Assembly: GCA_945871955.1 (NCBI GenBank)
Contig: CAMBXR010000011.1
Coordinates: 1 to 53,732 of the forward strand
Length of the DNA stretch: 53,732 bases
From: an uncultured Clostridium sp.
Lineage (GTDB): Bacteria; Bacillota; Clostridia; Peptostreptococcales; Peptostreptococcaceae
Direction: 5' to 3'
Positions within the stretch are counted from its first letter, which is position 1, and each line of letters starts with the position of its first letter. The position numbers and the translations under genes are program-made. Under the pieces are notes generated by a model. That model made no database searches and had not been told where the DNA came from. It saw only the letters and a list, made by a program, of their open reading frames with translations. Below are positions 8,350 to 16,366 of the stretch, one piece after another.

Positions 8350-9738
8350 GTGAGAAATTTTAATGAAAAATATACTATTAGAGACTTTATTGATAAAAAT
8401 AAATGGTCTAATGTTTACCAAGGAATTAATAATAAAACTAACGACAAAATTATTTTAAACATAATTACAAATATAAAAAGCAATGAAGATAGTTTAGAAA
8501 AATTTAAGAAAGAAGTGAATTTATTAAAAGAAATAGACAGTCCTAATCTAGTATCAATAAAAGATATGTCAAGCTATATAAACAAAGACAAAACTTATTA
8601 CTATATTGAGAGTGAATATTTTGAAGGATTAACTTTAGGTGAATTAAGACATGTGTCAAAATTACATGAAACTCAATGTTTAGAAATAATAAGAGAAGTA
8701 ATAAAAGGTGTTAATGCCTTAAATAAAAAAGGAATAAATTATAAAAACTTAACTGAGGAAAATATAATTATAAATGGCCAAGGAATTGTAAAAGTAGATA
8801 CTTTAGCACTTATAAATAATCATCAAGGTCATTTAAATTGTAAAAGTGTATATTATAAAAAGTTTGACAAAAGTGAAGATATTTATAATATAGGAAGTAT
8901 TTTATGTGATATGCTAACTGGTAAAAAATATTGGGACCATAGTATAAATAATGTTGAATTAAATGAAAATATAAAACATATATTAGAAAAATCAACTAAT
9001 GTGAATAAAAAGCATAAGTCTAAATATAAGGATTTAAATGAATTTTTAGGTGAAATTAATGCATATCTGAAGTATGGAGATACATCTTATAAAACCATTG
9101 TAAACTTTGAAGAAAAAATAAAAAAAGAATACAATCCTAACATAAAAAAATATTTAGCTATAGGGGTTGGTGTATTTATATTAATAAGTACAACAGTTTT
9201 TGGAGCAAAATATTTAAAAAATCAAAAGGGTGACAATATAGCAACAAGAAAAACTACTGTAGAAACTAAAAACGAAGATACTAAAGAAGAATTTATTCCT
9301 ATTAGAAGAGAAGAAAATCTTATTAATAAAACTAATACAAATAATAGTAATAATATAATCTATGATAACAAAGATGATGATAAAGACAAAGAAAACACTG
9401 ATGAGGATAAAGAACTAGAGCAAGAGCTAGAAAAAGATCCAGAAAATGAACCAGAGAAGGATCCAGAGCAAGATCCAGAAAAAAATCCGGAGAATGAACC
9501 AGAGAAGAATCCAGAGCAAGATCCAGAAAATGAACCAGAGAAGGATTCAGAGCAAGAGCCAGAAAAAAATCCAGAGAATGAACCAGAGAAGAATCCAGAG
9601 CAAGATCCTGAAAATAAACCACAGAAGGATCCACAACAAGACCTAGAAAATGAATCACAACAAGAAGATCTACAAGAGTATGATAATAAAGAAAATTTAA
9701 ATGACAATGAAGAAAATAACATAGAAAATGATTTTTAA
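8350..9738 (+). CDS. Second membrane-anchored kinase-fold protein, clear pseudokinase, Glu/Pro-repeat tail
   Basis: This 462-residue protein is a paralogue of the preceding one (MRNFNEKY against MKRFNETY; shared KTYYYIESEYF). It starts with GTG 8350 behind AGAGGCGA. The ATP-lysine is replaced by Asn37 (DKIILN), HRD is Y-K-N (131-133), and DFG is D-T-L (150-152); only the Asn138 and Asp150 positions remain. A single membrane segment spans about 268-286. The exterior tail carries a degenerate Glu-Pro-Glu-Lys-Asp/Asn repeat from about residue 360 to 440. Loss of both the ATP lysine and catalytic aspartate argues against phosphotransfer. It could sense the envelope through the tail; that is inference only. 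Confidence 0.75.
   Translation: MRNFNEKYTIRDFIDKNKWSNVYQGINNKTNDKIILNIITNIKSNEDSLEKFKKEVNLLKEIDSPNLVSIKDMSSYINKDKTYYYIESEYFEGLTLGELRHVSKLHETQCLEIIREVIKGVNALNKKGINYKNLTEENIIINGQGIVKVDTLALINNHQGHLNCKSVYYKKFDKSEDIYNIGSILCDMLTGKKYWDHSINNVELNENIKHILEKSTNVNKKHKSKYKDLNEFLGEINAYLKYGDTSYKTIVNFEEKIKKEYNPNIKKYLAIGVGVFILISTTVFGAKYLKNQKGDNIATRKTTVETKNEDTKEEFIPIRREENLINKTNTNNSNNIIYDNKDDDKDKENTDEDKELEQELEKDPENEPEKDPEQDPEKNPENEPEKNPEQDPENEPEKDSEQEPEKNPENEPEKNPEQDPENKPQKDPQQDLENESQQEDLQEYDNKENLNDNEENNIENDF
9430..9660 (+). repeat. In-gene Glu-Pro repeat tract
   Basis: Tandem, degenerate units of about 30 bases such as CCAGAAAATGAACCAGAGAA encode EPEKDPEQDPEK/N-type acidic proline-rich repeats. The units vary, so copy number may change between strains. 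The coding frame stays open throughout. Confidence 0.75.
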
Positions 9739-9790
9739 ATTATATATAAGGATTCATAATTTATTATTTATTGAAAATGAAAGTATAAAT

Positions 9791-9830
9791 AAAAATAAAC
9801 GGTGAAATTTAAATTCTACCGTTTATTTTT
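9791..9830. terminator. Bidirectional terminator between convergent genes
   Basis: AAAAATAAACGGT / ACCGTTTATTTTT with A and T runs on both sides serves both the kinase-like gene (+) and mntP (-). Confidence 0.8.
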
Positions 9831-9845
9831 TATGTAATAAATAAT

Positions 9846-10436
9846 TTAATTAAGCATTCTATAGATAAAATTAGTATGTTCATTTAATATGTTTATACCA
9901 ATAAGTATTAAAATTATACCTCCAATAATTTGAGAATAGTTCTTAAAAAGAGGTCCAAGGAATGTACCAATCATAACACCAATAAAGCATAATATGAATG
10001 TTATAATACCGATACTTAAACAAAGAGGAATAATATCTACATTTAAAAAAGCAAAACTAATTCCTACAGTCAAAGCATCAATGCTAGTTGCTATGGATAA
10101 AATAATTAGTTCTTTATTATCAAGCTCACCATCACAAGTTACGCTTAATTCAGGATTTCTACTATCTTCATAAGCTTCTAATATCATTTTAATCCCTATA
10201 AAAGATAATAAAAATAAAGCTATCCAGTGGTCTATGGCTGTTATATATGATTGAAATTTAATACCTACAGACCATCCAATAAGGGGCATTAATCCCTGGA
10301 ATAAACCAAAGAAAAAAGCAATTTTTAATGATATATAAGTGTTTATTTTTCTAAGGGTTATACCTTTTGTTATGGAAACAGCAAAGGCATCCATAGCTAA
10401 AGCAAATCCTATCAAGAAAGTTGTGAAAATTCCCAT
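9846..10436 (-). CDS. mntP: Manganese efflux pump, MntP family
   Basis: The 196-residue, six-segment membrane protein has the MntP (formerly DUF204/YebN) repeat layout, with LAMDAFAVS in the first half and SIATSIDALTVG in the second; the Asp residues in these two motifs are the expected metal-binding positions. MntP exports Mn(II). I choose ATG 10436, nine bases after AAGGAGG; a longer reading from 10460 would place that ribosome site inside the gene. I looked upstream for a yybP-ykoY manganese riboswitch and saw none. It stands alone, convergent with the kinase-like gene. Confidence 0.88.
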   Translation of the reverse strand: MGIFTTFLIGFALAMDAFAVSITKGITLRKINTYISLKIAFFFGLFQGLMPLIGWSVGIKFQSYITAIDHWIALFLLSFIGIKMILEAYEDSRNPELSVTCDGELDNKELIILSIATSIDALTVGISFAFLNVDIIPLCLSIGIITFILCFIGVMIGTFLGPLFKNYSQIIGGIILILIGINILNEHTNFIYRMLN

Positions 10437-10641
10437 AAATAATGTCCTCCTTAGTAACAATCTAATTTTTAATTATTTTATACTATTACTAACAATATAT
10501 TTGATTCGTTTATTGATTATTCTAAATAAACAAATCAAAATTATATTACATTATGGAATTTGGATAAAAGTATAAAAAAATATAAGTTTATCCATAATAC
10601 TATTATTAAAATTATGAGGAAAAATTATGGAGGCAGTTTAA

Positions 10642-11184
10642 ATGAATAAATATTTTTGTCCCATATGTGGATATATTATAGAAAATGAAAAGCCAAAGTC
10701 TTGCCCTATATGTAATTCTATTTGTGAAGAATTTAAAGAAATTAATGAAAAAGCATATTTTAGTAACAATAAAATAGGTATAGCTAAAAATGCTGATAAA
10801 GATATGATATGTAATTTAAGAAATATTTTTTCTAAGGAATGCTCTGAAGTAGGAACATATTTAGCTATGAGTAAAATAGCTGACAAAGAAGGATATGTAA
10901 AAATAAGCAACACCTTTAAAAAAATAGCATATGAAGAGGCAAATCATGCAGCTTTAATGGCAGAGCTTTTAGGAGAAGTAGTTAAGCCTAATACCAATGA
11001 TAATCTAAAATCAATTATCGAAGGAGAATATAATTCAGTTCAAAATATATTAAAACTATCTAAAAAAGCCAAAGAATCAGGACTTGATATTATTTACAAT
11101 ATATTAAATGAAATGTGCAAAGATGAAACAAGACAAGGTAAAAAATTTGTATCTTTATTAAATGAGTATTTCGTAGAAGAATAA
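10642..11184 (+). CDS. Reverse rubrerythrin (rubredoxin domain first)
   Basis: The N terminus has a rubredoxin-like iron site, CPICGY and CPICN, and the remaining 140 residues are a ferritin-like four-helix diiron domain. This rubredoxin-first order defines reverse rubrerythrins, which reduce peroxide or oxygen in anaerobes. One expected ExxH is present (EANH within AYEEANHA). The last helix, normally DEARHGKAF, reads DETRQGKKF, so the second ExxH histidine is Gln. That may alter the diiron site. The start is ATG 10642 behind GGAGG. It is monocistronic as far as the sequence shows. Confidence 0.85.
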   Translation: MNKYFCPICGYIIENEKPKSCPICNSICEEFKEINEKAYFSNNKIGIAKNADKDMICNLRNIFSKECSEVGTYLAMSKIADKEGYVKISNTFKKIAYEEANHAALMAELLGEVVKPNTNDNLKSIIEGEYNSVQNILKLSKKAKESGLDIIYNILNEMCKDETRQGKKFVSLLNEYFVEE

Positions 11185-11282
11185 AAATCATGAACATATT
11201 TACATATTTTGAATATAATACTCCTAAATAGTTAATAATATTTAGCATAAAAATTAAAATATAAAATAAGAGCAAAAAAATG

Positions 11283-11311
11283 TTGATTTTATTAGAAAAC
11301 TAAATTACAAT
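11283..11311 (+). promoter_or_regulatory. Promoter of the aspS-gatCAB operon
   Basis: TTGATT, 17 bases, TACAAT, positioned just before the T-box leader. Confidence 0.6.
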
Positions 11312-11344
11312 AATTACAAAATAAAGATATTGGAAAATACAGTG

Positions 11345-11600
11345 AAAAAGAGAGTAGGTTCTATGTTGATTTATAGCGAGCAAAGGATGGTGGAAGCTTT
11401 GTATGATACTTGAATTGAAGAACACTTTGGAGTATTTAGCCGAAATTCATTTTATGAAGAGTAGATCTAAACGGAGTCCTACCGTTAGAGAGGAATCGTA
11501 TCGATACAAAATCTGTACGTATTAGAGTTGGACTTTTAGTCAACTAGGGTGGTACCGCGTAAATATCACGTCCCTATACATTAGTATAGGGGCGTTTTTT
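11345..11600 (+). ncRNA. T-box riboswitch with overlapping Glu/Asn specifier
   Basis: The conserved T-box sequence AGGGTGGTACCGCG is at 11546-11559, followed by terminator CGTCCCTATAC / GTATAGGGGCG and a T run to about 11600. On the 3' side of stem I, GAACACTTTGGAGTA (11420-11434) has the usual codon-A-CTTTGGAGTA form, giving AAC (Asn) at 11421-11423. Shifted one base upstream it reads GAA (Glu) at 11420-11422. A two-codon T-box of this kind has been described for the transamidation operon of Clostridium acetobutylicum. Uncharged tRNA binding would favour the antiterminator and switch on aspS-gatCAB. Confidence 0.93.
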
Positions 11601-11643
11601 ATTACAAGTTTAAATAAAAAATTAAAGAAAGGGATTGAATAAA

Positions 11644-12978
11644 ATGGCACAGCTTGAAAAAATATTTTCAATGGATGGAAATGAAAAATTAGAAAGAGTA
11701 TTTATAAGTGAACTTAGAGCAGTTAAAGAAGAAACAGTAATGCTTAGGGGATGGGTTCATAAAATAATTGATTTAAGCCATGTTGTATTTGTAAAGCTAA
11801 GAGATAAATCAGGAATAGTTCAATTGGTATGTGACAAAGATCAAGTAAAGGACTTAAGATTAGAAAATGCCATAGAAGTAATAGGAACAAAGTGTGAAAA
11901 TGAAAAAGCACCAGGGGGAATTGAGATAATAGTCAAAGATATAAAGATTGTTGGCACTACTTATTATGAAAAACTTCCTTTTGAAGTAAATAGTTTTAAA
12001 AATAATGTAACTTTAGAAACTCAACTTGACCACAGAACTATAGCTCTTAGAAGACCAGAAATTAGAGCTATATTTAAAGTACAAAATGAAATAGAAACTG
12101 CTTTTAGGAATTATTTAAAAGAAAAAAACTTTGAACAAATTCATACAGCAAAAATTATAGACTCATCTACTGAGGGTGGATCTGAAATGTTTACTGTAAA
12201 TTATTTTGATAGAAGATCATTCTTAGCACAATCACCTCAATTTTATAAACAAATGATGGTGGGTGCTGGATTTGAAAGAGTATTTGAAATAGGTCATGCA
12301 TATAGAGCAGAACTTCATAATACATGGAGACATTTAAATGAATATGTTAGTTTAGATGTGGAAATGGGATTTATAAAAGATGAATATGAGCTTATGGACT
12401 TAGAAGAAGGTTTTATAAATTATTTATACAAACATTTAAATAAAACTTGTCAAAAAGAGTTAGAAATGTATAAAATAGAACTTCCAGATAAAGTAAAAAT
12501 ACCAAGGATAAGATTAGATAAAGCTCATAAGATTTTATTAGAAAAATATAATAAAAAATCTCCTGTAGGCAATATAGATGCTGAAGGCGAAGTATTAATT
12601 TCAAAATATGTCAAAGAAAAATACAACTGTGATTTTGTATTTTTAACTAAGTACCCAGTATCTAAAAGACCAATGTATACTATGCCAGATGATGAAGATA
12701 AAAATTTAACTAAAAGTTTTGACTTAATATTTGACGGCCTTGAAATAACAACTGGAGGCCAAAGAATAAATGACTATAAAATGTTAAAAGAAAATATTGA
12801 AAAATTTGGTTTAAATCCAGAGGACTTTGACTTTTATCTTGAAACGTTTAAATATGGAATGCCTCCTCATGGTGGATTTGCCATAGGACTAGAAAGACTT
12901 ACAATGAAAATTTTAAAACTATCAAACATAAGAGAGGCAACTTTAGTACCAAGAGATATGAAGAGATTAACTCCATAA
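11644..12978 (+). CDS. aspS: Aspartyl-tRNA synthetase, archaeal/non-discriminating type
   Basis: The product has an N-terminal OB-fold anticodon-binding domain (VMLRGWVHKI, VQLVCD) and a class II catalytic core: motif 2 YRAELHNTWRHLNEYVSLDVE and motif 3 GFAIGLERLTMKIL ending PRDMKRLTP. The short 444-residue form without a bacterial GAD insertion is the archaeal-type enzyme. Such enzymes commonly charge both tRNA-Asp and tRNA-Asn with Asp. Linkage to gatCAB, which amidates Asp-tRNA-Asn, strongly supports the non-discriminating role. I prefer ATG 11644, 11 bases after AAAGGG; an in-frame TTG at 11635 is possible but only two bases from that site. Confidence 0.9.
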   Translation: MAQLEKIFSMDGNEKLERVFISELRAVKEETVMLRGWVHKIIDLSHVVFVKLRDKSGIVQLVCDKDQVKDLRLENAIEVIGTKCENEKAPGGIEIIVKDIKIVGTTYYEKLPFEVNSFKNNVTLETQLDHRTIALRRPEIRAIFKVQNEIETAFRNYLKEKNFEQIHTAKIIDSSTEGGSEMFTVNYFDRRSFLAQSPQFYKQMMVGAGFERVFEIGHAYRAELHNTWRHLNEYVSLDVEMGFIKDEYELMDLEEGFINYLYKHLNKTCQKELEMYKIELPDKVKIPRIRLDKAHKILLEKYNKKSPVGNIDAEGEVLISKYVKEKYNCDFVFLTKYPVSKRPMYTMPDDEDKNLTKSFDLIFDGLEITTGGQRINDYKMLKENIEKFGLNPEDFDFYLETFKYGMPPHGGFAIGLERLTMKILKLSNIREATLVPRDMKRLTP

Positions 12979-13018
12979 TTTGAGTTTAAATAATTAATTT
13001 AAGAAAGGATGAATTAAT

Positions 13019-13294
13019 ATGGCAATAACAAAAGATGATGTGAAATATATTGCGAAGTTGGCAAAATTAAGATTTGATGATGAAGAAGCTCAAGTATTTG
13101 CAGGTGAGTTTGAAAATATATTAGAACAATTTAAAACCCTAGATAAACTTAATTTAGATGATGTAAAGATTGAAAGACCAAGCGTGGCAGTAGTTAGAAA
13201 AGATGAAAGAAAAAAATGTGAAATAGAAGATTTATATAGAAATGTAAAAGTTATGAGAGATACAGCTATAGAAGTTCCTAAAATCATTGAGTAG
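13019..13294 (+). CDS. gatC: Asp/Glu-tRNA amidotransferase subunit C
   Basis: A 91-residue protein with the GatC pattern: an N-terminal DVKYIAKLAKLRF helix, a FENILEQFKTLDKL helix, and an extended C-terminal tail that normally wraps between GatA and GatB (VMRDTAIEVPKII). It stabilises the heterotrimer that converts Asp-tRNA-Asn and Glu-tRNA-Gln to Asn- and Gln-tRNA. It is the second gene of the T-box operon, 12 bases before gatA. Confidence 0.93.
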   Translation: MAITKDDVKYIAKLAKLRFDDEEAQVFAGEFENILEQFKTLDKLNLDDVKIERPSVAVVRKDERKKCEIEDLYRNVKVMRDTAIEVPKIIE

Positions 13295-13306
13295 GAGGAG
13301 AAACTA

Positions 13307-14764
13307 ATGAAAAAATACAGTATAAAAGAACTAGTAAAAAAAATACAAGAAAAAGAAATTTCTTGTGTGGAAGTGGTTGATTATTATATAAAAGAAATCG
13401 AAAAAAAAGAAGATAAAATAGATGCTTTTTTATTACTACAAACTGAGGATGCCTTAAAAAAAGCTAAAGAGCTAGATGAAAAAATAGCAAAAGGTGAAAA
13501 AGTAGGGAGCCTAGTAGGAATTCCAATAGCTATAAAAGATAATATGTGCACTAGGGGAGTAAAAACAACTTGTGCATCTAAAATGCTTGAAGATTTTGTA
13601 CCTCCTTATGATGCCACAGTAATAAAAAAATTAGAAGAGGAAGATGCCATATTAATAGGTAAAACAAACTTAGATGAATTTGCCATGGGATCTTCTACAG
13701 AAAATTCAGCTTTTAAAATAACTAAAAATCCTATAGATACAACTAGAGTACCAGGAGGATCTTCTGGAGGATCTGCAGCAGCTGTAGGGGCTGAGATGGT
13801 TCCTCTAGCTTTAGGCTCAGATACGGGAGGATCTATTAGACAGCCTGCATCATTTTGTGGAATAGTAGGAATGAAGCCTACTTATGGTCTAGTATCAAGA
13901 TATGGACTTATAGCTTTTGGTTCTTCTTTAGATCAAATAGGACCTTTTTCAATGACAGTTGAAGATAATGCTTATTTATTAAATATATTAGCAGGAGAAG
14001 ATGAATTAGATGGAACTACTGCTAAGGGACTTTCTAAAAAGGATTATACAGAAAATATAGATTCTGGAATAGAAGGAATGAAAATAGGTATTCCAAAAGA
14101 ATTTATAGAAGAAGAAGGGTTAGACAGTGAAATAAAAGATGTCATACTTAAAGATATAGAAGCTTTAAGACAGCTGGGAGCAGAAGTAGAAGAATTTTCT
14201 CTACCTACAACAAAGGATGGCCTAGCACCTTATTATATAATTTCTTCTGCAGAAGCCAGCTCAAACTTGGCTAGATTTGACTCTATAAGATACGGATATA
14301 GAACAAAAGAATTTACAAGTGTGGAAGAATTAGTGGAAAAGAGCAGAAGTGAAGGTTTTGGTAGAGAAGTTAAAAGAAGAATAATGCTTGGAACTTATGC
14401 TCTGTCTTCTGGATATTATGATGCTTATTATAATAAAGCACAGAAATTCAGAGCTAAATTAAAACAAGACTTTAAAGAAGCCTTCAAAAAGTACGATATA
14501 ATCATAGGACCAGTATCTCCAATACTACCTTTTAAAATAGGAGAAAGATGTGAAGATCCAACTGCCATGTATTTAGCTGATATATATACAATAAATATAA
14601 ACTTAGCAACAGTTCCAGCTTTATCTATGCCTGGTGGAAAGAGTAGTGATGGCCTACCAATAGGACTTCAATTAATAGGAGATGTATTTACAGAAGAAAA
14701 AATATATAAAGTTGCCTATGCACTTGAGAAAAAACTAAATCTTGAGTTTGAAAGAGGGGTGTAA
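13307..14764 (+). CDS. gatA: Asp/Glu-tRNA amidotransferase subunit A (amidase)
   Basis: A 485-residue amidase-signature protein, the usual GatA size. The Ser-cisSer-Lys triad is visible: Lys77 in GIPIAIKDN, Ser152 in PGGSSGGSAAAV, and Ser176 in SDTGGSIRQP. GatA releases ammonia from glutamine (or asparagine) and passes it to GatB. ATG 13307 follows AGGAGGAG. The gene lies between gatC and gatB in the classic clostridial order, and translation is probably coupled to gatB, three bases downstream. All key residues are intact. Confidence 0.96.
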   Translation: MKKYSIKELVKKIQEKEISCVEVVDYYIKEIEKKEDKIDAFLLLQTEDALKKAKELDEKIAKGEKVGSLVGIPIAIKDNMCTRGVKTTCASKMLEDFVPPYDATVIKKLEEEDAILIGKTNLDEFAMGSSTENSAFKITKNPIDTTRVPGGSSGGSAAAVGAEMVPLALGSDTGGSIRQPASFCGIVGMKPTYGLVSRYGLIAFGSSLDQIGPFSMTVEDNAYLLNILAGEDELDGTTAKGLSKKDYTENIDSGIEGMKIGIPKEFIEEEGLDSEIKDVILKDIEALRQLGAEVEEFSLPTTKDGLAPYYIISSAEASSNLARFDSIRYGYRTKEFTSVEELVEKSRSEGFGREVKRRIMLGTYALSSGYYDAYYNKAQKFRAKLKQDFKEAFKKYDIIIGPVSPILPFKIGERCEDPTAMYLADIYTININLATVPALSMPGGKSSDGLPIGLQLIGDVFTEEKIYKVAYALEKKLNLEFERGV

Positions 14765-14767
14765 ATT

Positions 14768-16207
14768 ATGTTACTAGAAACAGTAATTGGTCTAGAAATA
14801 CATGCTGAATTAAAAACAAATACAAAAATATTTTGCTCTTGTTCTACAGAATTTGGAGCTAAACCCAATGAAAATACTTGTCCAATATGTTTAGGAATAC
14901 CAGGAACACTTCCAGTTTTAAATGAAGAGGTTGTAAACTTGGCAGTAAAAGCTGGTAGAGCAGTTAATTGTGAAATAAATAATTACAATAAAATGGATAG
15001 AAAAAACTACTTTTATCCTGACTTAACTAAAAATTATCAAACTTCTCAATATGATTTACCGATGTGTGTAAATGGTAAAGTAACATTTAATTACGAAGGA
15101 AAAGAAGTATCTGTTAGAATAAATAGAATACATATAGAAGAAGATGCGGGAAAACTTGTCCATTTAGAAGATGAACCAGTATCACTTATAGATTACAATA
15201 GAGCTGGAGTACCTCTTGTTGAAATAGTTACAGAACCGGATTTAAGATCTCCAGGGGAAGCAGCAGCTTTTATGAGAGAATTAAAGGGAATATTAGAATA
15301 TGCTGAAATATCAGATTGTCGAATGGAGCAAGGTTCTATAAGATGTGATGCAAATATTTCTATAAGACCTTATGGTAGTGAAGAATATGGAACAAAGGTG
15401 GAAATAAAAAACATAAACTCTTTTAGAGAAGTTCAAAAAGCCTTAGAAAAAGAAGAAAAAAGACAAAAGGAATTATATCAATTTGGTGAAGAATATAAAA
15501 TAAAACAAGAAACAAGAAGATGGGATGCATCTAAAGCAAAAACTCTTCCAATGCGTTCAAAAGAAGAAGCTCATGATTATAGATATTTCCCAGAACCAGA
15601 TTTAACACCAATTATAATACCTCAAGAAAAAGTAGATGAGTTGGAAAAATCTTTACCAGAAATGCCAATAGAAAAAAGAGCTAGATTTGTATCAGAATAT
15701 GGACTTAGTGAAAAAGATGCTTCAATTATAATATCAAGTAAAACTTTAGCTAAATTTTATGAAGAAGTAGTTGGACTTGGTGGAAATCCTAGAACTGTAT
15801 CAAATTATATACTTGGAGATTTGCTTCGTATGCTAAATGCAAATAATATGGAGCCAGAAGATATAAAAATATCTCCTAAAAACTTTGTAAGCCTTTTAAA
15901 AATAATAGAAAGCGGCAAAATAAGTAATACTGCTGGTAAAGAAGTATTTAAAGAAATGTTTGAAAGTGATAAAGATCCAGAAATAATAATAGAAGAAAAA
16001 GGATTATCTCAAATTAGCTGTTCTGATGAAATTGAAAAACTTGTAGATAAAGTTTTAAGTGATAATCCTAAATCAGTAGAAGATTTTAAAGCAGGAAAAA
16101 CTCAAGCAGTAGGATATTTGATGGGACAAGTAATGAAAGCATCAAAAGGAAAAGCAAATCCTCCTGTGGCAAAACAAATGATAGAAGAAAAGTTAAGTAA
16201 AATGTAA
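14768..16207 (+). CDS. gatB: Asp/Glu-tRNA amidotransferase subunit B
   Basis: A 479-residue GatB with the cradle domain beginning VIGLEIHAELKT, cysteine pairs CSCS and CPIC of the zinc site, the DRKNYFYPDLTKNYQ loop, and the LVEIVTEPD segment. The C-terminal YqeY-like tail ends in a QVMKASKGKANP-type tRNA-recognition helix. GatB activates the misacylated aminoacyl group with ATP and transfers ammonia. It is the last gene of the operon and is followed by a terminator. Confidence 0.96.
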   Translation: MLLETVIGLEIHAELKTNTKIFCSCSTEFGAKPNENTCPICLGIPGTLPVLNEEVVNLAVKAGRAVNCEINNYNKMDRKNYFYPDLTKNYQTSQYDLPMCVNGKVTFNYEGKEVSVRINRIHIEEDAGKLVHLEDEPVSLIDYNRAGVPLVEIVTEPDLRSPGEAAAFMRELKGILEYAEISDCRMEQGSIRCDANISIRPYGSEEYGTKVEIKNINSFREVQKALEKEEKRQKELYQFGEEYKIKQETRRWDASKAKTLPMRSKEEAHDYRYFPEPDLTPIIIPQEKVDELEKSLPEMPIEKRARFVSEYGLSEKDASIIISSKTLAKFYEEVVGLGGNPRTVSNYILGDLLRMLNANNMEPEDIKISPKNFVSLLKIIESGKISNTAGKEVFKEMFESDKDPEIIIEEKGLSQISCSDEIEKLVDKVLSDNPKSVEDFKAGKTQAVGYLMGQVMKASKGKANPPVAKQMIEEKLSKM

Positions 16208-16211
16208 TAAT

Positions 16212-16252
16212 AAAAAATTACCCATAATTTAAGATTATTGGGTAATTTTTTT
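16212..16252 (+). terminator. Terminator of the aspS-gatCAB operon
   Basis: AAAAAATTACCCA / TGGGTAATTTTTTT hairpin with U tract. Confidence 0.82.
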
Positions 16253-16292
16253 ATTGTAAGGAATTTATATTTTACTTTTATTTAATCTAATT

Positions 16293-16322
16293 TTCACACT
16301 ATTATATAAACTAATATATACT
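16293..16322 (+). promoter_or_regulatory. Candidate promoter of the cardiolipin synthase gene
   Basis: TTCACA, 18 bases, TATACT, about 45 bases before the start codon. Confidence 0.4.
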
Positions 16323-16366
16323 ATAAATATATGTAAAAATTTTAAGGGGAGATATTAAAAAGAAAT

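Noticed and set aside
9430-9660. CRISPR-like tandem repeats
   Set aside because: The units are degenerate, coding and in frame, with no unique spacers.
9332-9722. Long minus-strand open frames of Ser/Phe/Cys- or Leu/His-rich sequence
   Set aside because: They are antisense to the Glu-Pro repeat tract; their composition mirrors the repeat and there is no ribosome site.
10437-10641. Possible yybP-ykoY manganese riboswitch upstream of mntP
   Set aside because: No conserved yybP-ykoY blocks or paired stems were found on the minus strand.
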